Of a stretch of 64,000 nt of DNA, positions 38,067 through 46,744 are shown piece after piece. The translations under genes were made by a program, and so were the position numbers. The notes below the pieces were generated by a model. It saw only the letters and a list, made by a program, of their open reading frames with translations. It did not search any database and was not told where the DNA came from. Within the stretch, counting starts at the first letter, position 1. Each line of letters starts with the position of its first letter. Source of the DNA: Bacillus sp. NTK071 (GTDB lineage: Bacteria > Bacillota > Bacilli > Bacillales > Guptibacillaceae). The DNA lies in the NCBI RefSeq assembly GCF_017303315.1, contig NZ_JAFKOI010000002.1, forward strand, positions 465,396-529,395, in the 5' to 3' direction.

Positions 38067-38126
38067 ATGTTTCATCCTTCTTCGAAATAGTTTAGTAGAT
38101 TAAGTGAATCGGTATGTAGTTAGGAA

Positions 38127-38150
38127 GAAAACCCTCCGGGGAGGGTTTTC
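38127..38150 (-). terminator. Hairpin between pilin gene and pilD
   Basis: GAAAACCCTCC (38127-38137) pairs with GGAGGGTTTTC (38140-38150). It follows the pilin stop on the minus strand and may act as a partial terminator, or stabilise the abundant pilin mRNA while letting some transcription reach pilD and pilMNO. Confidence 0.75.
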
Positions 38151-38158
38151 TAATGTGT

Positions 38159-38575
38159 TTACTTGCTTAAAAACCCTGTAATTTCACTTTCTTTTACTTC
38201 AGTAGTATCTGTATAAGTTGATACAATTACAGGAGCACTATTATGTCCTTTCAATTCATAACCATCAGCTTTTGACCAAGTTACCGTCCAGGAATTGTCT
38301 TTAAGGTTTCCATCTTCAATGAAATTTTCTAGATCATTTCCGTTTGTTGTATCAGAACTCCATCCATTTTTTGGATAACCTTCTGATGCATGAGCAAGTT
38401 TAGCACCACTGATTATATTTGCAGCCTCAGAGACTTTAGCTTTATCTCTAGTATTATCGATTAAGTTTCCTACAGCCGGAATTGCTATAGCAGCAATAAT
38501 CCCTAGAATTACAATAACAACAAGCAATTCAATCAACGTTAAACCTTTCTCATTCTTCAAATAACGCTTGAACAT
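38159..38575 (-). CDS. pilA: Type IV major pilin
   Basis: A 138-residue prepilin with a short basic leader and the class III signal NEKG-LTLIELLVVIVILG; cleavage after glycine leaves leucine as residue 1 of the mature protein and glutamate at position 5. The hydrophobic helix is followed by a small globular domain with no cysteines and SNxxDxx-like repeats absent. It is the only short single-domain pilin in the minus-strand operon, so it is probably the main subunit. It lies between pilC and pilD. Confidence 0.9.
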   Translation of the reverse strand: MFKRYLKNEKGLTLIELLVVIVILGIIAAIAIPAVGNLIDNTRDKAKVSEAANIISGAKLAHASEGYPKNGWSSDTTNGNDLENFIEDGNLKDNSWTVTWSKADGYELKGHNSAPVIVSTYTDTTEVKESEITGFLSK

Positions 38576-38644
38576 GTGTTTTCCCCCTTGATTTCTTTTT
38601 TTCTTCTAAGTATGACTAACAATGATGTCTATGAAACTTCTTTA

Positions 38645-39853
38645 CTACCCCACGTTGTTGTAGATTTCAAACATTGGCACAATGATGGAAAGAACAATGA
38701 CGCCTACAATGCTTGCTAGAAACACGATCATAAGCGGTTCGATCATTGCTTTTAATCGATCCGTTGCGTTTTCGACTTCATCTTCATAAAAGTCGGCTAC
38801 TTTGGCGAGCATCGCATCTAATGAACCCGTTTCCTCTCCAATCGAAATCATCTGCGTAACTAAAGGCGGGAAGATCCAGTGCTTTTTCATCGGCTCTGTT
38901 AAACGCTTCCCCTGTTCAAGAGAGGTTCTTGATTCACGCAGAACTCTAACCACCACCTCGTTTCCTACAACTTTTTCCACAATCGCTAGAGACTGTAGAA
39001 TGGGGACCGAGCTCGAAAAAAGGGAACTTAGCGTTCTCGTCATTCGCGCGAGAGTCGCTTTTTGTAAAATTTTCCCGAATATCGGTAATTTCAGTATAGC
39101 ATAATCAAAATAATACTTACTATAAGATTTTTGTCTAATAATAGAAATAAATCCTACAATTAGCACTATTACCAGTATGATCAACCACCAGTAGACTTGC
39201 ACAATGTTACTTGCACCCATTACAAACTGCGTAATGGCTGGTAAATCTCCACCTAGATCTTCAAGCATGTCCGCAAAAGTTGGTACGACAGAAGCTAGTA
39301 AGAAAATCACTACACCAATTGCAACGATACCGACTATCACTGGATAAGTCATGGCTGAAATTACTTTCTGTTTTGTTTTATGCTGCTTCTCAAAATACTC
39401 ACCAAGTCGTTCGAGAGCTTCATCCATGCCGCCGCTTACTTCGCCAGCATATACCATGTTCGTAAACATTGGTGGAAACACTTTTGGATGTTTGGCTGCA
39501 GCCTCGGATAACGGATTACCTGTTCGAAGCTCTTCTTCAATCGTTTTCAATGCTCGTCCAAGCGCTTTGCTTTCTGTTTGCTCTGACAAAATAGCTGTTG
39601 CGTCAACAATCGATATACCTGCTCGAAGCAGCGTTGCGAACTGTCTAAGATAAACAACAAAGTCACGTAGTTTAACAGGGTTACCTATTGAAATATCCTT
39701 CGCCAATAAGGAAGCGTCAACTTCTTGAATTTCCATTACAGCAATTCCTTTTTCACGAAGCTCCAGAATAACTTCCCGCTTCGACTCTCCCGTCAAGCTA
39801 CCCTTTTTCATTCTGCCTTTTGCTGTCTTACCAACATACTGGAACTGACTCAT
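38645..39853 (-). CDS. pilC: Type IV pilus inner-membrane platform protein PilC
   Basis: The 402-residue protein has two GspF domains, each ending in membrane segments. Signatures are LRQFATLLRAGISIVDATA, PMFTNMVYAGEVSGGMDEAL and, in the second repeat, MTRTLSSLFSSSVPILQSL with MISIGEETGSLDAML. PilC couples the PilB and PilT motors to pilin insertion and removal. It is downstream of pilT by three bases. Confidence 0.96.
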   Translation of the reverse strand: MSQFQYVGKTAKGRMKKGSLTGESKREVILELREKGIAVMEIQEVDASLLAKDISIGNPVKLRDFVVYLRQFATLLRAGISIVDATAILSEQTESKALGRALKTIEEELRTGNPLSEAAAKHPKVFPPMFTNMVYAGEVSGGMDEALERLGEYFEKQHKTKQKVISAMTYPVIVGIVAIGVVIFLLASVVPTFADMLEDLGGDLPAITQFVMGASNIVQVYWWLIILVIVLIVGFISIIRQKSYSKYYFDYAILKLPIFGKILQKATLARMTRTLSSLFSSSVPILQSLAIVEKVVGNEVVVRVLRESRTSLEQGKRLTEPMKKHWIFPPLVTQMISIGEETGSLDAMLAKVADFYEDEVENATDRLKAMIEPLMIVFLASIVGVIVLSIIVPMFEIYNNVG

Positions 39854-39856
39854 TTA

Positions 39857-40891
39857 TTACTCCCCCTGTAAATACGGCTCAGCAGCTTCTTTTAAAATAG
39901 CACTCTCACTTAGTAATTGTTTAATAGAGCTTTCAAGTGCAACCATACCAAGTGCTCTGCTCGTCTGAAGTACGTTAGGTATTTGATACACTTTCCCGTC
40001 ACGAATTAAATTCGCTACTGCAGAATTGTTTACTAATACTTCAAACGCAGGCTTTCTTGATTTCCGGTCTGGCGTTGGGAATAAACGCTGAGATAAAATC
40101 CCAACAAGAACGGATGCGAGCTGCACACGAATTTGCGACTGCTGACTAGGGGGAAATACGTCGATAATTCGATCGATTGTCGCCGATGCGTTACTCGTAT
40201 GAAGCGTCCCTAGTACAAGATGTCCCGTTTCTGCAGCAGTGACAGCTGTTTGAATTGTTTCAAGATCGCGAAGCTCTCCGACGAGAATAACGTCGGGATC
40301 CTGCCTTAGTGCTGCACGCAGACCATGACCGAAGTTTTTAGCATCTGCTCCAATTTCACGCTGATCAATGACACAGCTACGATGTTTGTGCAAATACTCA
40401 ATCGGGTCTTCAAGCGTAATAATATGCTTTTGAACGGTGTGATTTAAGTAGTTAATCGTTGAAGCAAGCGTTGTTGATTTACCAGATCCAGTTGGCCCAG
40501 TAACAAGGATTAGCCCCTGCGGTTTCATTGCTAGCTTTCTCATAATTGGCGGGATATGCAAGTCTTCCATCGAAGGAATGTGCGTTGGCACAATTCTAAT
40601 CGCAAGACTAATACATGAGCGCTGATAATAAGCATTCATTCTAAACCTTGAAACTCCCGGTAAACTGTAGGAAAAGTCAAGATCACCTTTCTCAACAAAC
40701 ATGGCCCACATTTCATTGGGTATAACTATTTTTGCCATTTGCTCTGTAACTTCAGGAGTCAATGGTTCATTCCCGTAACGCTTAAGATCACCGTTTACTC
40801 TGACAATTGGTGGTACACCAACTGTCAGGTGCAAATCAGAGGCCCCAAGCTGAAAAGCTGCTTTTAAAAGCTTTTCCATTTGCTCTTTCAT
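39857..40891 (-). CDS. pilT: Pilus retraction ATPase PilT
   Basis: The 344-residue hexameric ATPase has Walker A GPTGSGKSTTLAS, the Asp box and Walker B around ILVGELRDLETIQTAVTAA, the His box TGHLVLGTLHTSNA and the C-terminal retraction motif AIRDGK-like region read here as NLIRDGKVYQIPNVLQTS. A dedicated PilT implies retractable pili, hence possible twitching or DNA uptake. Confidence 0.96.
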   Translation of the reverse strand: MKEQMEKLLKAAFQLGASDLHLTVGVPPIVRVNGDLKRYGNEPLTPEVTEQMAKIVIPNEMWAMFVEKGDLDFSYSLPGVSRFRMNAYYQRSCISLAIRIVPTHIPSMEDLHIPPIMRKLAMKPQGLILVTGPTGSGKSTTLASTINYLNHTVQKHIITLEDPIEYLHKHRSCVIDQREIGADAKNFGHGLRAALRQDPDVILVGELRDLETIQTAVTAAETGHLVLGTLHTSNASATIDRIIDVFPPSQQSQIRVQLASVLVGILSQRLFPTPDRKSRKPAFEVLVNNSAVANLIRDGKVYQIPNVLQTSRALGMVALESSIKQLLSESAILKEAAEPYLQGE

Positions 40892-40899
40892 GTTCTCAC

Positions 40900-42564
40900 C
40901 TACTCATTAAAAGCGACTCGAAGAACTTCTTCTGTCGTTGTTTGACCGTGTTTTACTTTAAGTAATCCGTCATCAATTAGAAAGATCGTTCCCTTTTTAA
41001 TGGCGTATTGACGAAGCGCTGTCATCGGTTCATTATTCATGATTTTCTTTCGAATAGCGTCATCCATCACGAGCACTTCCTGAAGGGCAATTCTTCCTTT
41101 ATACCCTGTCATGTTGCAGTTACCGCATCCTTTGCCACGATTAACCTCCGCAATAGAAATGCCACGCTTCTTGAAAATCTCTTTTTCGCGTTCAGTTGCT
41201 TGCTCTACCTCTCCGCAGTCTCGACAAACGCGACGAACAAGGCGCTGTGACACGATGCCAGCAAGGGAAGCTGCGACTAGAAAAGGTTCTACACCCATGT
41301 CTATTAATCTCGCAATCGTTGCTATTGAATCATTCGTATGAAGCGTGCTAAGAACAAGGTGACCAGTTAACGAAGCGCGGACCGCAATTTCTGCCGTTTC
41401 TGTATCACGTATCTCTCCCACCATTACAATATCCGGATCTTGTCTTAAGATGGAACGAAGACCCTTCGCAAATGTAAGTCCAACGTTACTATTCACCTGC
41501 ACCTGGTTAATGCCCTCTAAGCGATACTCGACCGGATCTTCTACAGTAATCACATTTGTTTCTTCATCATTCAAATGATTTAATGTGGCATAAAGCGTTG
41601 AAGATTTACCTGATCCTGTTGGACCCGTTATTAAAATAATGCCATTCGGCTGCTCAATCATTTTACGAAATCTACGATCATTAATGGGATGGAGATCAAG
41701 CTTATTCAATTGATTTAGCGTACTACTCATATCGAGTACACGAAGAACCATTTTTTCACCATACACAGTTGGCAGTGTTGATACTCGAAGATCGACAGGC
41801 TTCAAATTAAGATTCATCTTAATTCTTCCGTCTTGAGGAACACGGCTTTCCGTAATATTAAGATTAGCCATAATTTTCACTCGAGCTGTGAGCACCTTTT
41901 GCATGTGCTTTGGTAGACTCCGCTCTGTCCTTAAGTGACCATCTACCCTATACCGAACCTGAAGTTTAGTTTCTTGAGGATCGAAATGAATATCGCTAGC
42001 CCGATTTTGAACTGCAAACTGAATAATCTGGTTTACTAACCTAACAACTGGCGACTCTTCATCTGTTATTTGCTCTTCTTCAAGATCGTTTCGCTCACTT
42101 TTTATATCACTTAGTAACTCGTCCATTGAATCATCAATTTCATAGTACTTACTAATGGCTCTCGCAATATCGTCTTTCGTTGCGATTGTTCGTTCAATCA
42201 AAAAACCCGTGGAAAGACGAAGATCGTCAATTGCAAAGAAATCCATTGGGTCTGACATGGCGACATAAAGTCGATCATTCTCAATTTTGAGTGGAATGAG
42301 ATGATATTTATTCACAATATCCTTCGGTACAAGATCAATCACATGGTTTTCAACCGGGTAATTATACAAACTAACATGTGGAATGCCGAGCTGGAATTCG
42401 AGTACTTCGATAAGCTGTTGTTCTGTAATGATTCCCTGCTGAATTAAAGCATCACCAAGCTTAAGATCATTCGGTTTCTGAGACAAAGCATCATCAAGCT
42501 GCTCTTTTGTTATCGCATGAGATTCAATAAGGAGGTCTCCAAGTCGTTTCTTTGTTTGTCTCAT
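40900..42564 (-). CDS. pilB: Pilus extension ATPase PilB with MshEN domain
   Basis: The 554-residue motor has Walker A GPTGSGKSSTLYA, Walker B region MVGEIRDTETAEIAVRAS, the His box HLVLSTLHTND and a zinc site of two cysteine pairs (RVCRDCGE and KGCGNCNMTGYKGR). Residues 7-58 contain two adjacent RLG/KLG...L...Q motifs (RLGDLLIESHAITKEQLDDA, then KLGDALIQQGIITEQQLIEV) separated by a few residues, the signature of the MshEN c-di-GMP-binding domain. Its ATG overlaps the upstream stop by one base (TAATG). Confidence 0.96.
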   Translation of the reverse strand: MRQTKKRLGDLLIESHAITKEQLDDALSQKPNDLKLGDALIQQGIITEQQLIEVLEFQLGIPHVSLYNYPVENHVIDLVPKDIVNKYHLIPLKIENDRLYVAMSDPMDFFAIDDLRLSTGFLIERTIATKDDIARAISKYYEIDDSMDELLSDIKSERNDLEEEQITDEESPVVRLVNQIIQFAVQNRASDIHFDPQETKLQVRYRVDGHLRTERSLPKHMQKVLTARVKIMANLNITESRVPQDGRIKMNLNLKPVDLRVSTLPTVYGEKMVLRVLDMSSTLNQLNKLDLHPINDRRFRKMIEQPNGIILITGPTGSGKSSTLYATLNHLNDEETNVITVEDPVEYRLEGINQVQVNSNVGLTFAKGLRSILRQDPDIVMVGEIRDTETAEIAVRASLTGHLVLSTLHTNDSIATIARLIDMGVEPFLVAASLAGIVSQRLVRRVCRDCGEVEQATEREKEIFKKRGISIAEVNRGKGCGNCNMTGYKGRIALQEVLVMDDAIRKKIMNNEPMTALRQYAIKKGTIFLIDDGLLKVKHGQTTTEEVLRVAFNE

Positions 42565-43937
42565 TACTCACCCTCCTTTTGATACTCTAAGCCCTTAATA
42601 ACTTCATCGTTCCCCTCTCCAGTTTGCTCTTCGTTATCTTCATTTTCGCTACCACTTGTAGCGTCATCATTTTGAGAATTACCATCAGTGCTGCCGTTTT
42701 CATTCGTCTGACTCTCTTCTGTTCCTTCGCTGTCTGCTTCTATCACTGGGTTACCATCTTCATCTGTCGTTACACCTTTGCTAGGAGGCTCAGGATATGC
42801 TTTCTTTTCAATACGATGAAGCGGGGAATAAAAATCCTCAAATAGCTTTTCCTTATTGATTACGCGTTTGTCCTGATCGAACGTCTCGCGAAATGTAGTG
42901 ATAAGGTAGCCTTCTTTACCTTCCTGGATAACCGCTTTTTCATTTCCACTTAACGCTTCTGAATACTGAATAATTGTGTCAGGATCAATTATTTCTTTGA
43001 TCACCTTTGGTTTATAAGTTAGCGGAAATGCGGGACCAAATAACGTCACTACGATAGAATCCTTTTCCCATTTAAATTCAATAGTGTATGATGACTGATT
43101 GGGGTTATAGAAACTGAAATCCTGATTGGTCATATTAATGACAGCGTTCAACCCAGGTTCACCATAGACTGGTAAATCAAGCGTTGTATGCCTCTCTCTT
43201 AATTCAAAATTAGTATGAAGAAGTACTTCTAGAATCGCAGATGGGAACAGGTTCAAACTATCTGTCTGCTTTTCCGTAACATTTGCTTCTCTGAACAAGT
43301 CTTGAAGCGAAAACGTTTGTTCAGGCTCGATTGTTACATTTTTAATCGTATCTACTACTTTTGGAACAAGAATAAGATCTGACGTGCCTATCACCTTACT
43401 CTCTGCTAGCTCCTCGATACGATCACTTGTCGCGTAATAATTTGCTAAATCAATCGGTATCTCATCCGTCTCAAGAGTAGATGCATAGCCCGATAATACT
43501 TCAGAAAGAAGTGGTAAACTAAATAACTCAGGCTTCATTCCCAACTCCGCAATAAGTTCAGTGAGCATCTCTGTGTTCAACGTAACTAGCAGCGGCACTT
43601 CTTCAGTATTTGAAATAGCCATAGTGTCGATAGTTTCACTTACTTGAAAATCCCATAACTCACCCGGTAACTTGATGTTCTCTGAATCATGCTGCAATGA
43701 CAAAAGTTGAGATGTTTTCCATGTTGCTATTTCGTTTTCAATCTTCTCCTTTGCTTCAGCTGGCTGCAACCCAGAAACAGATACACTCCCTACTATTGAA
43801 TTTTCAGGAAGTGTATCTTCACCAAAAACCTTTTGATAGGATGAAGTTCCGAAAATCGAAAAACTAGAAATGAAAATAGTTGAAATCACGATAAGTCCAG
43901 CCGTTTTAATCAACCCTCTGCGAGCAACTTCGCTCAT
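42564..43937 (-). CDS. VanW/G5-type secreted or membrane-anchored protein in pilus operon
   Basis: A protein of about 457 residues with an N-terminal membrane segment, a long extracytoplasmic region and a G5-like C-terminal domain (IIQYSEALSGNEKAVIQEGK, then LITTFRETFDQDKRV) before a low-complexity acidic tail. The middle (LNLFPSAILEVLLHTNFELRE; DLPVYGEPGLNAVINM) resembles the VanW domain. Proteins of the VanW-G5 layout are surface-associated, and their role is unclear. ATG at 43937 follows GAGGTG by nine bases. Fusion to pilB translation suggests a pilus role, for example anchoring the machine to peptidoglycan. Confidence 0.7.
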   Translation of the reverse strand: MSEVARRGLIKTAGLIVISTIFISSFSIFGTSSYQKVFGEDTLPENSIVGSVSVSGLQPAEAKEKIENEIATWKTSQLLSLQHDSENIKLPGELWDFQVSETIDTMAISNTEEVPLLVTLNTEMLTELIAELGMKPELFSLPLLSEVLSGYASTLETDEIPIDLANYYATSDRIEELAESKVIGTSDLILVPKVVDTIKNVTIEPEQTFSLQDLFREANVTEKQTDSLNLFPSAILEVLLHTNFELRERHTTLDLPVYGEPGLNAVINMTNQDFSFYNPNQSSYTIEFKWEKDSIVVTLFGPAFPLTYKPKVIKEIIDPDTIIQYSEALSGNEKAVIQEGKEGYLITTFRETFDQDKRVINKEKLFEDFYSPLHRIEKKAYPEPPSKGVTTDEDGNPVIEADSEGTEESQTNENGSTDGNSQNDDATSGSENEDNEEQTGEGNDEVIKGLEYQKEGE

Positions 43938-43951
43938 CTTGATGAACACCT

Positions 43952-44761
43952 CTATTCTGAGACATGCATTGAAAGTTCAACCACGACGCCTACGCCAGTA
44001 TTTTGCGCTTTCTCAATTTCTTTTCGACTTAGAATACTACCTTCTGCAAATAGTAGATTGCCGTCAGGTGCATAAATATCTTTCAGTAGCTTTTTACCTT
44101 CTAGAATTTCTACCTGTTTTTCTCTAAAATCAGAGCTCTCACCTGATTCACTAGCCTCAGCGTATTTTGAAAGTTGCTCGGACTCAATTACTCTTGCTTC
44201 TTCCATGTTTTTGTCTGGCTCTGTCTTCATTGGAGCTTCGGATAGCTGTTGCTCTTGATTTGAAAGGAAGGCCTCTGGCTGTGAAACAATATGATCAAAT
44301 GCATCGATTGAAACAATCAGAAGATCTTTTCCTAACGTAATAACGTGCTCAATCGATAGGAAGTGTTCTGCATCAGCATTTTTAAACTGAAGGCCAAGAA
44401 TACGACCAGTATTGTCATCTAGGAAGAATTCATTTACTTCTCCGTGAAACTGTCCTCCCCTATCAATGATCTTCGTACCAATAATGCTAATTTTCTTTTT
44501 AACTAGTTCATTTGCAATCGGAATTTCTGATAGATCGAAAATGGCTTTCTCTTCTTCAATCATCACTGCATACTCACCTACACCAATTACTTTACGGAAC
44601 GGTACCGCTTTAACGCTAACATCCCAATCCGGGTGATCTACGGTTAGAAAATCGATTGATTTATCTGCTGAATTAATGACAAGTGATTTCACATGCCCAA
44701 TTTCTGTACCGCTTTGAATGCTGATAATCGGAAGTCCTACTACTTGATTGCTTTTTTTCAT
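43952..44761 (-). CDS. PRC-barrel domain protein in pilus operon
   Basis: A 269-residue soluble protein with tandem PRC-barrel-like modules: VVGLPIISIQSGTEIGHVKS (residues 8-27) and KKISIIGTKIIDRGGQFHGE with EFFLDDNTGRILGLQFK. The C-terminal part is charged, with a possible final small domain (GKKLLKDIYAPDGNLLFAEG). PRC barrels occur in RimM, photosynthetic reaction centre H subunits and bacterial regulators and generally mediate protein or RNA contacts. The gene sits between the acidic membrane protein and the VanW/G5 gene, co-transcribed with pilB. The pilus function is inferred from position only. Confidence 0.72.
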   Translation of the reverse strand: MKKSNQVVGLPIISIQSGTEIGHVKSLVINSADKSIDFLTVDHPDWDVSVKAVPFRKVIGVGEYAVMIEEEKAIFDLSEIPIANELVKKKISIIGTKIIDRGGQFHGEVNEFFLDDNTGRILGLQFKNADAEHFLSIEHVITLGKDLLIVSIDAFDHIVSQPEAFLSNQEQQLSEAPMKTEPDKNMEEARVIESEQLSKYAEASESGESSDFREKQVEILEGKKLLKDIYAPDGNLLFAEGSILSRKEIEKAQNTGVGVVVELSMHVSE

Positions 44762-44775
44762 CTGTCATCACACAC

Positions 44776-46149
44776 CTATTTCATCATTTTGTTATTTAAC
44801 ATTGACTGAAGGAAACGAATCTCTTCAAGTATTAGTGGGTACTTGCATCGATCTTCCATCTCAGAAAGTAACGTCTCAACTTTTGCCCACTGACCAGTTT
44901 CAATTAAATGGCTTCTGTATTCGGCAGCAATTGAGAAGTACATCACATCATCAAGATTGCTTGCGAGAAGTTGGTCGACCATTTTTTCATAATCTAATAC
45001 GTAACCAATTTCTTTATAATTCCGAGCTTGTTCATGTAACAAAGAAAGCATTTGAGTGGCAACCTTTTCAGAAGACTGATCCACAGCCACTTCTTCGGTT
45101 TTGGTTTCAACAGGAAATTCTGTCTCGTTTCCTACTTGCTCAATTTCATTGGTAGTTCCTAACATTTCATTTAATTCATCTTCAAGAATAAGAGACACAT
45201 CTTCTTCTGGCTTAAGAGTATCTTCTCTTTCATCTTGTTTTACTTCTCCACTCTTTTCTACTTCAAAGAGAATTGGTACGGCATCATTCAAATCCTCTAT
45301 TTCATCAAGCCTATTCTCAAATTGACTCTCGTTCTGTTCCGAAGAAGAGTAATCCCCTTCTTGTTCAAGCAAAGAAGATGCAGTGCCAGCGGTTTCTGTT
45401 TCGCTTTTCTGCTGCAGTTGCTCTTGCTCTGCTTCACGAATGAAGTCATCAAAAAAGCTTTCTAACTCTTCTTCTTCTTGTTCATCGTTTTCTTCATATA
45501 CGGTTCCCATACGAGCAGAAAAGTCGATTTCCTCAATTTCTTCTAGCTCAATCAGCTCTTTTGACGATTCCTCATCATCATTTTGGTCGGCTGTGTATAG
45601 ATTTAAATGTTCGTCTAAATCAAATTCTTCTGCCATATCCACTTCTTCAAGTACCGGTTTAGTATCTGCCGCTTCAAGTTCCTCATGATCTTCTATTTCT
45701 TCTAGCTTAAGTAGTAGTTCATGATTCATTTCATCATCAACAAATTTTTCTTCTTCTTGCATAGCGTCTTCGATTTCCTCAGTTTCTCTTTTACTACTAT
45801 TATCGTCATGCTCTTCTCTTTCTTTAATCACTTTGTTTCTAAACGATTCTTTTTTCTCTGAAACTGGCTCATTTTCGATATGCATCGCTAAACCCATCTC
45901 ATCATCTACGTTAACAAACAAGAAATTCGCTTTCTTCCAGATAACATACATAAAGATTGATGCACAAAGCAAAACTAGTATTATAGCAAGTGGTAGAGGA
46001 TATATGACCTTAAAAACTAAAAGCAATAAACTTAATGTTGAAGCCATTCCCGCCACCCACGTTTTTTGAACGATTGATAGCCCCATTGGAACAAGAGTTA
46101 GGATAAGTAAAAGCAAACCTCCACCAATTAAAGCCAATACATATTGCAC
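44776..46149 (-). CDS. Acidic membrane protein, first gene of pilus operon, unknown function
   Basis: A 457-residue protein I do not recognise. It has three to four N-terminal membrane segments (up to about residue 70), then a long low-complexity Glu/Asp-rich stretch (about residues 100-360, with runs such as EETEEIEDAMQEEEKFVDDE) and a folded-looking helical C-terminus of about 90 residues (ATQMLSLLHEQARNYKEIGY to LIETGQWAKVETLLSEMEDR) that resembles tetratricopeptide-type helices. The acidic region should be disordered. It starts the eleven-gene minus-strand operon. Confidence 0.7.
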   Translation of the reverse strand: MQYVLALIGGGLLLLILTLVPMGLSIVQKTWVAGMASTLSLLLLVFKVIYPLPLAIILVLLCASIFMYVIWKKANFLFVNVDDEMGLAMHIENEPVSEKKESFRNKVIKEREEHDDNSSKRETEEIEDAMQEEEKFVDDEMNHELLLKLEEIEDHEELEAADTKPVLEEVDMAEEFDLDEHLNLYTADQNDDEESSKELIELEEIEEIDFSARMGTVYEENDEQEEEELESFFDDFIREAEQEQLQQKSETETAGTASSLLEQEGDYSSSEQNESQFENRLDEIEDLNDAVPILFEVEKSGEVKQDEREDTLKPEEDVSLILEDELNEMLGTTNEIEQVGNETEFPVETKTEEVAVDQSSEKVATQMLSLLHEQARNYKEIGYVLDYEKMVDQLLASNLDDVMYFSIAAEYRSHLIETGQWAKVETLLSEMEDRCKYPLILEEIRFLQSMLNNKMMK

Positions 46150-46297
46150 TAGCTTTACACCTCCTCAATAAAAAAGTTGTCAAAATCTCACAATAAAAAG
46201 AATTTTATGTAGTTTATTGTATAATAGTATTAAGAAATTGGAAACAACACTATTTTTTAACAATGTTTGTTTTTTTGCATATTGGGGGTGAAGAGCA
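46150..46297. promoter_or_regulatory. Divergent promoter region of the pilus locus
   Basis: This AT-rich 148-base gap separates the minus-strand pilus operon from the plus-strand minor-pilin genes. TATAAT at 46220-46225 with TTG just upstream is a good plus-strand -10, but no -35 consensus is visible at the right distance. I could not define a minus-strand promoter. A shared regulator site is possible but not identifiable by eye. Confidence 0.45.
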
Positions 46298-46744
46298 GTG
46301 CTGCGAACTGAAAGAGGGTTCACACTTATAGAAATTCTTGTTTCACTTACACTACTAACTTCAATCGTTTTAACCGCTTCCTACTTTTTCGTACAATCAA
46401 ATACAGTATCTTCTTATAATAACCAAAAGCTTGTAGCGGTTAACCTAGCGCGCTCTACACTAGAACGGGTTCAACTAAATCCTGATCTTTATGTGACAAA
46501 TGGAATCCAAGGAAGTCCATATACTTTTCAGTCGTGCCAAAGTAGTGGTAGTTCATCATGTCAGAACTTTCAGATTTTAATTAACAACCATCAATATTTC
46601 ATAGATGTTGCACTCTCTCAGGATAATAACGAAAAAGATTTGAACATAGTTGATGTTCAAGTTGATGTATCTTTATCTAACACAAGAAAGTCTATTAAAA
46701 GTACAGTTGAGGGGTATATCGCAAATGAATCTATACTGCCGTAA
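46298..46744 (+). CDS. Minor pilin, PilV-like
   Basis: A 148-residue prepilin-like protein: leader LRTERG followed by FTLIEILVSLTLLTSIVLTA, so mature residue 1 is phenylalanine and position 5 glutamate. Two cysteines (SCQSSGSSSC) may form a disulfide. The start is GTG at 46298 after GGGGGTGA. It is the first of three coupled genes and resembles PilV/PilI-type minor pilins that prime pilus assembly. Confidence 0.82.
   Translation: MLRTERGFTLIEILVSLTLLTSIVLTASYFFVQSNTVSSYNNQKLVAVNLARSTLERVQLNPDLYVTNGIQGSPYTFQSCQSSGSSSCQNFQILINNHQYFIDVALSQDNNEKDLNIVDVQVDVSLSNTRKSIKSTVEGYIANESILP

Noticed and set aside
45101-45688. Ser/Phe-rich plus-strand frames opposite the acidic membrane protein gene.
   Set aside because: Glu/Asp codons read in reverse give Ser/Phe/Leu-rich shadows; no start signals or homology.
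34918-46149. Type II secretion or natural-competence pseudopilus instead of type IV pilus.
   Set aside because: A PilT retraction ATPase, PilMNO and multiple minor pilins with a large ectodomain protein favour a type IV pilus; no secretin or com-type gene order is seen.
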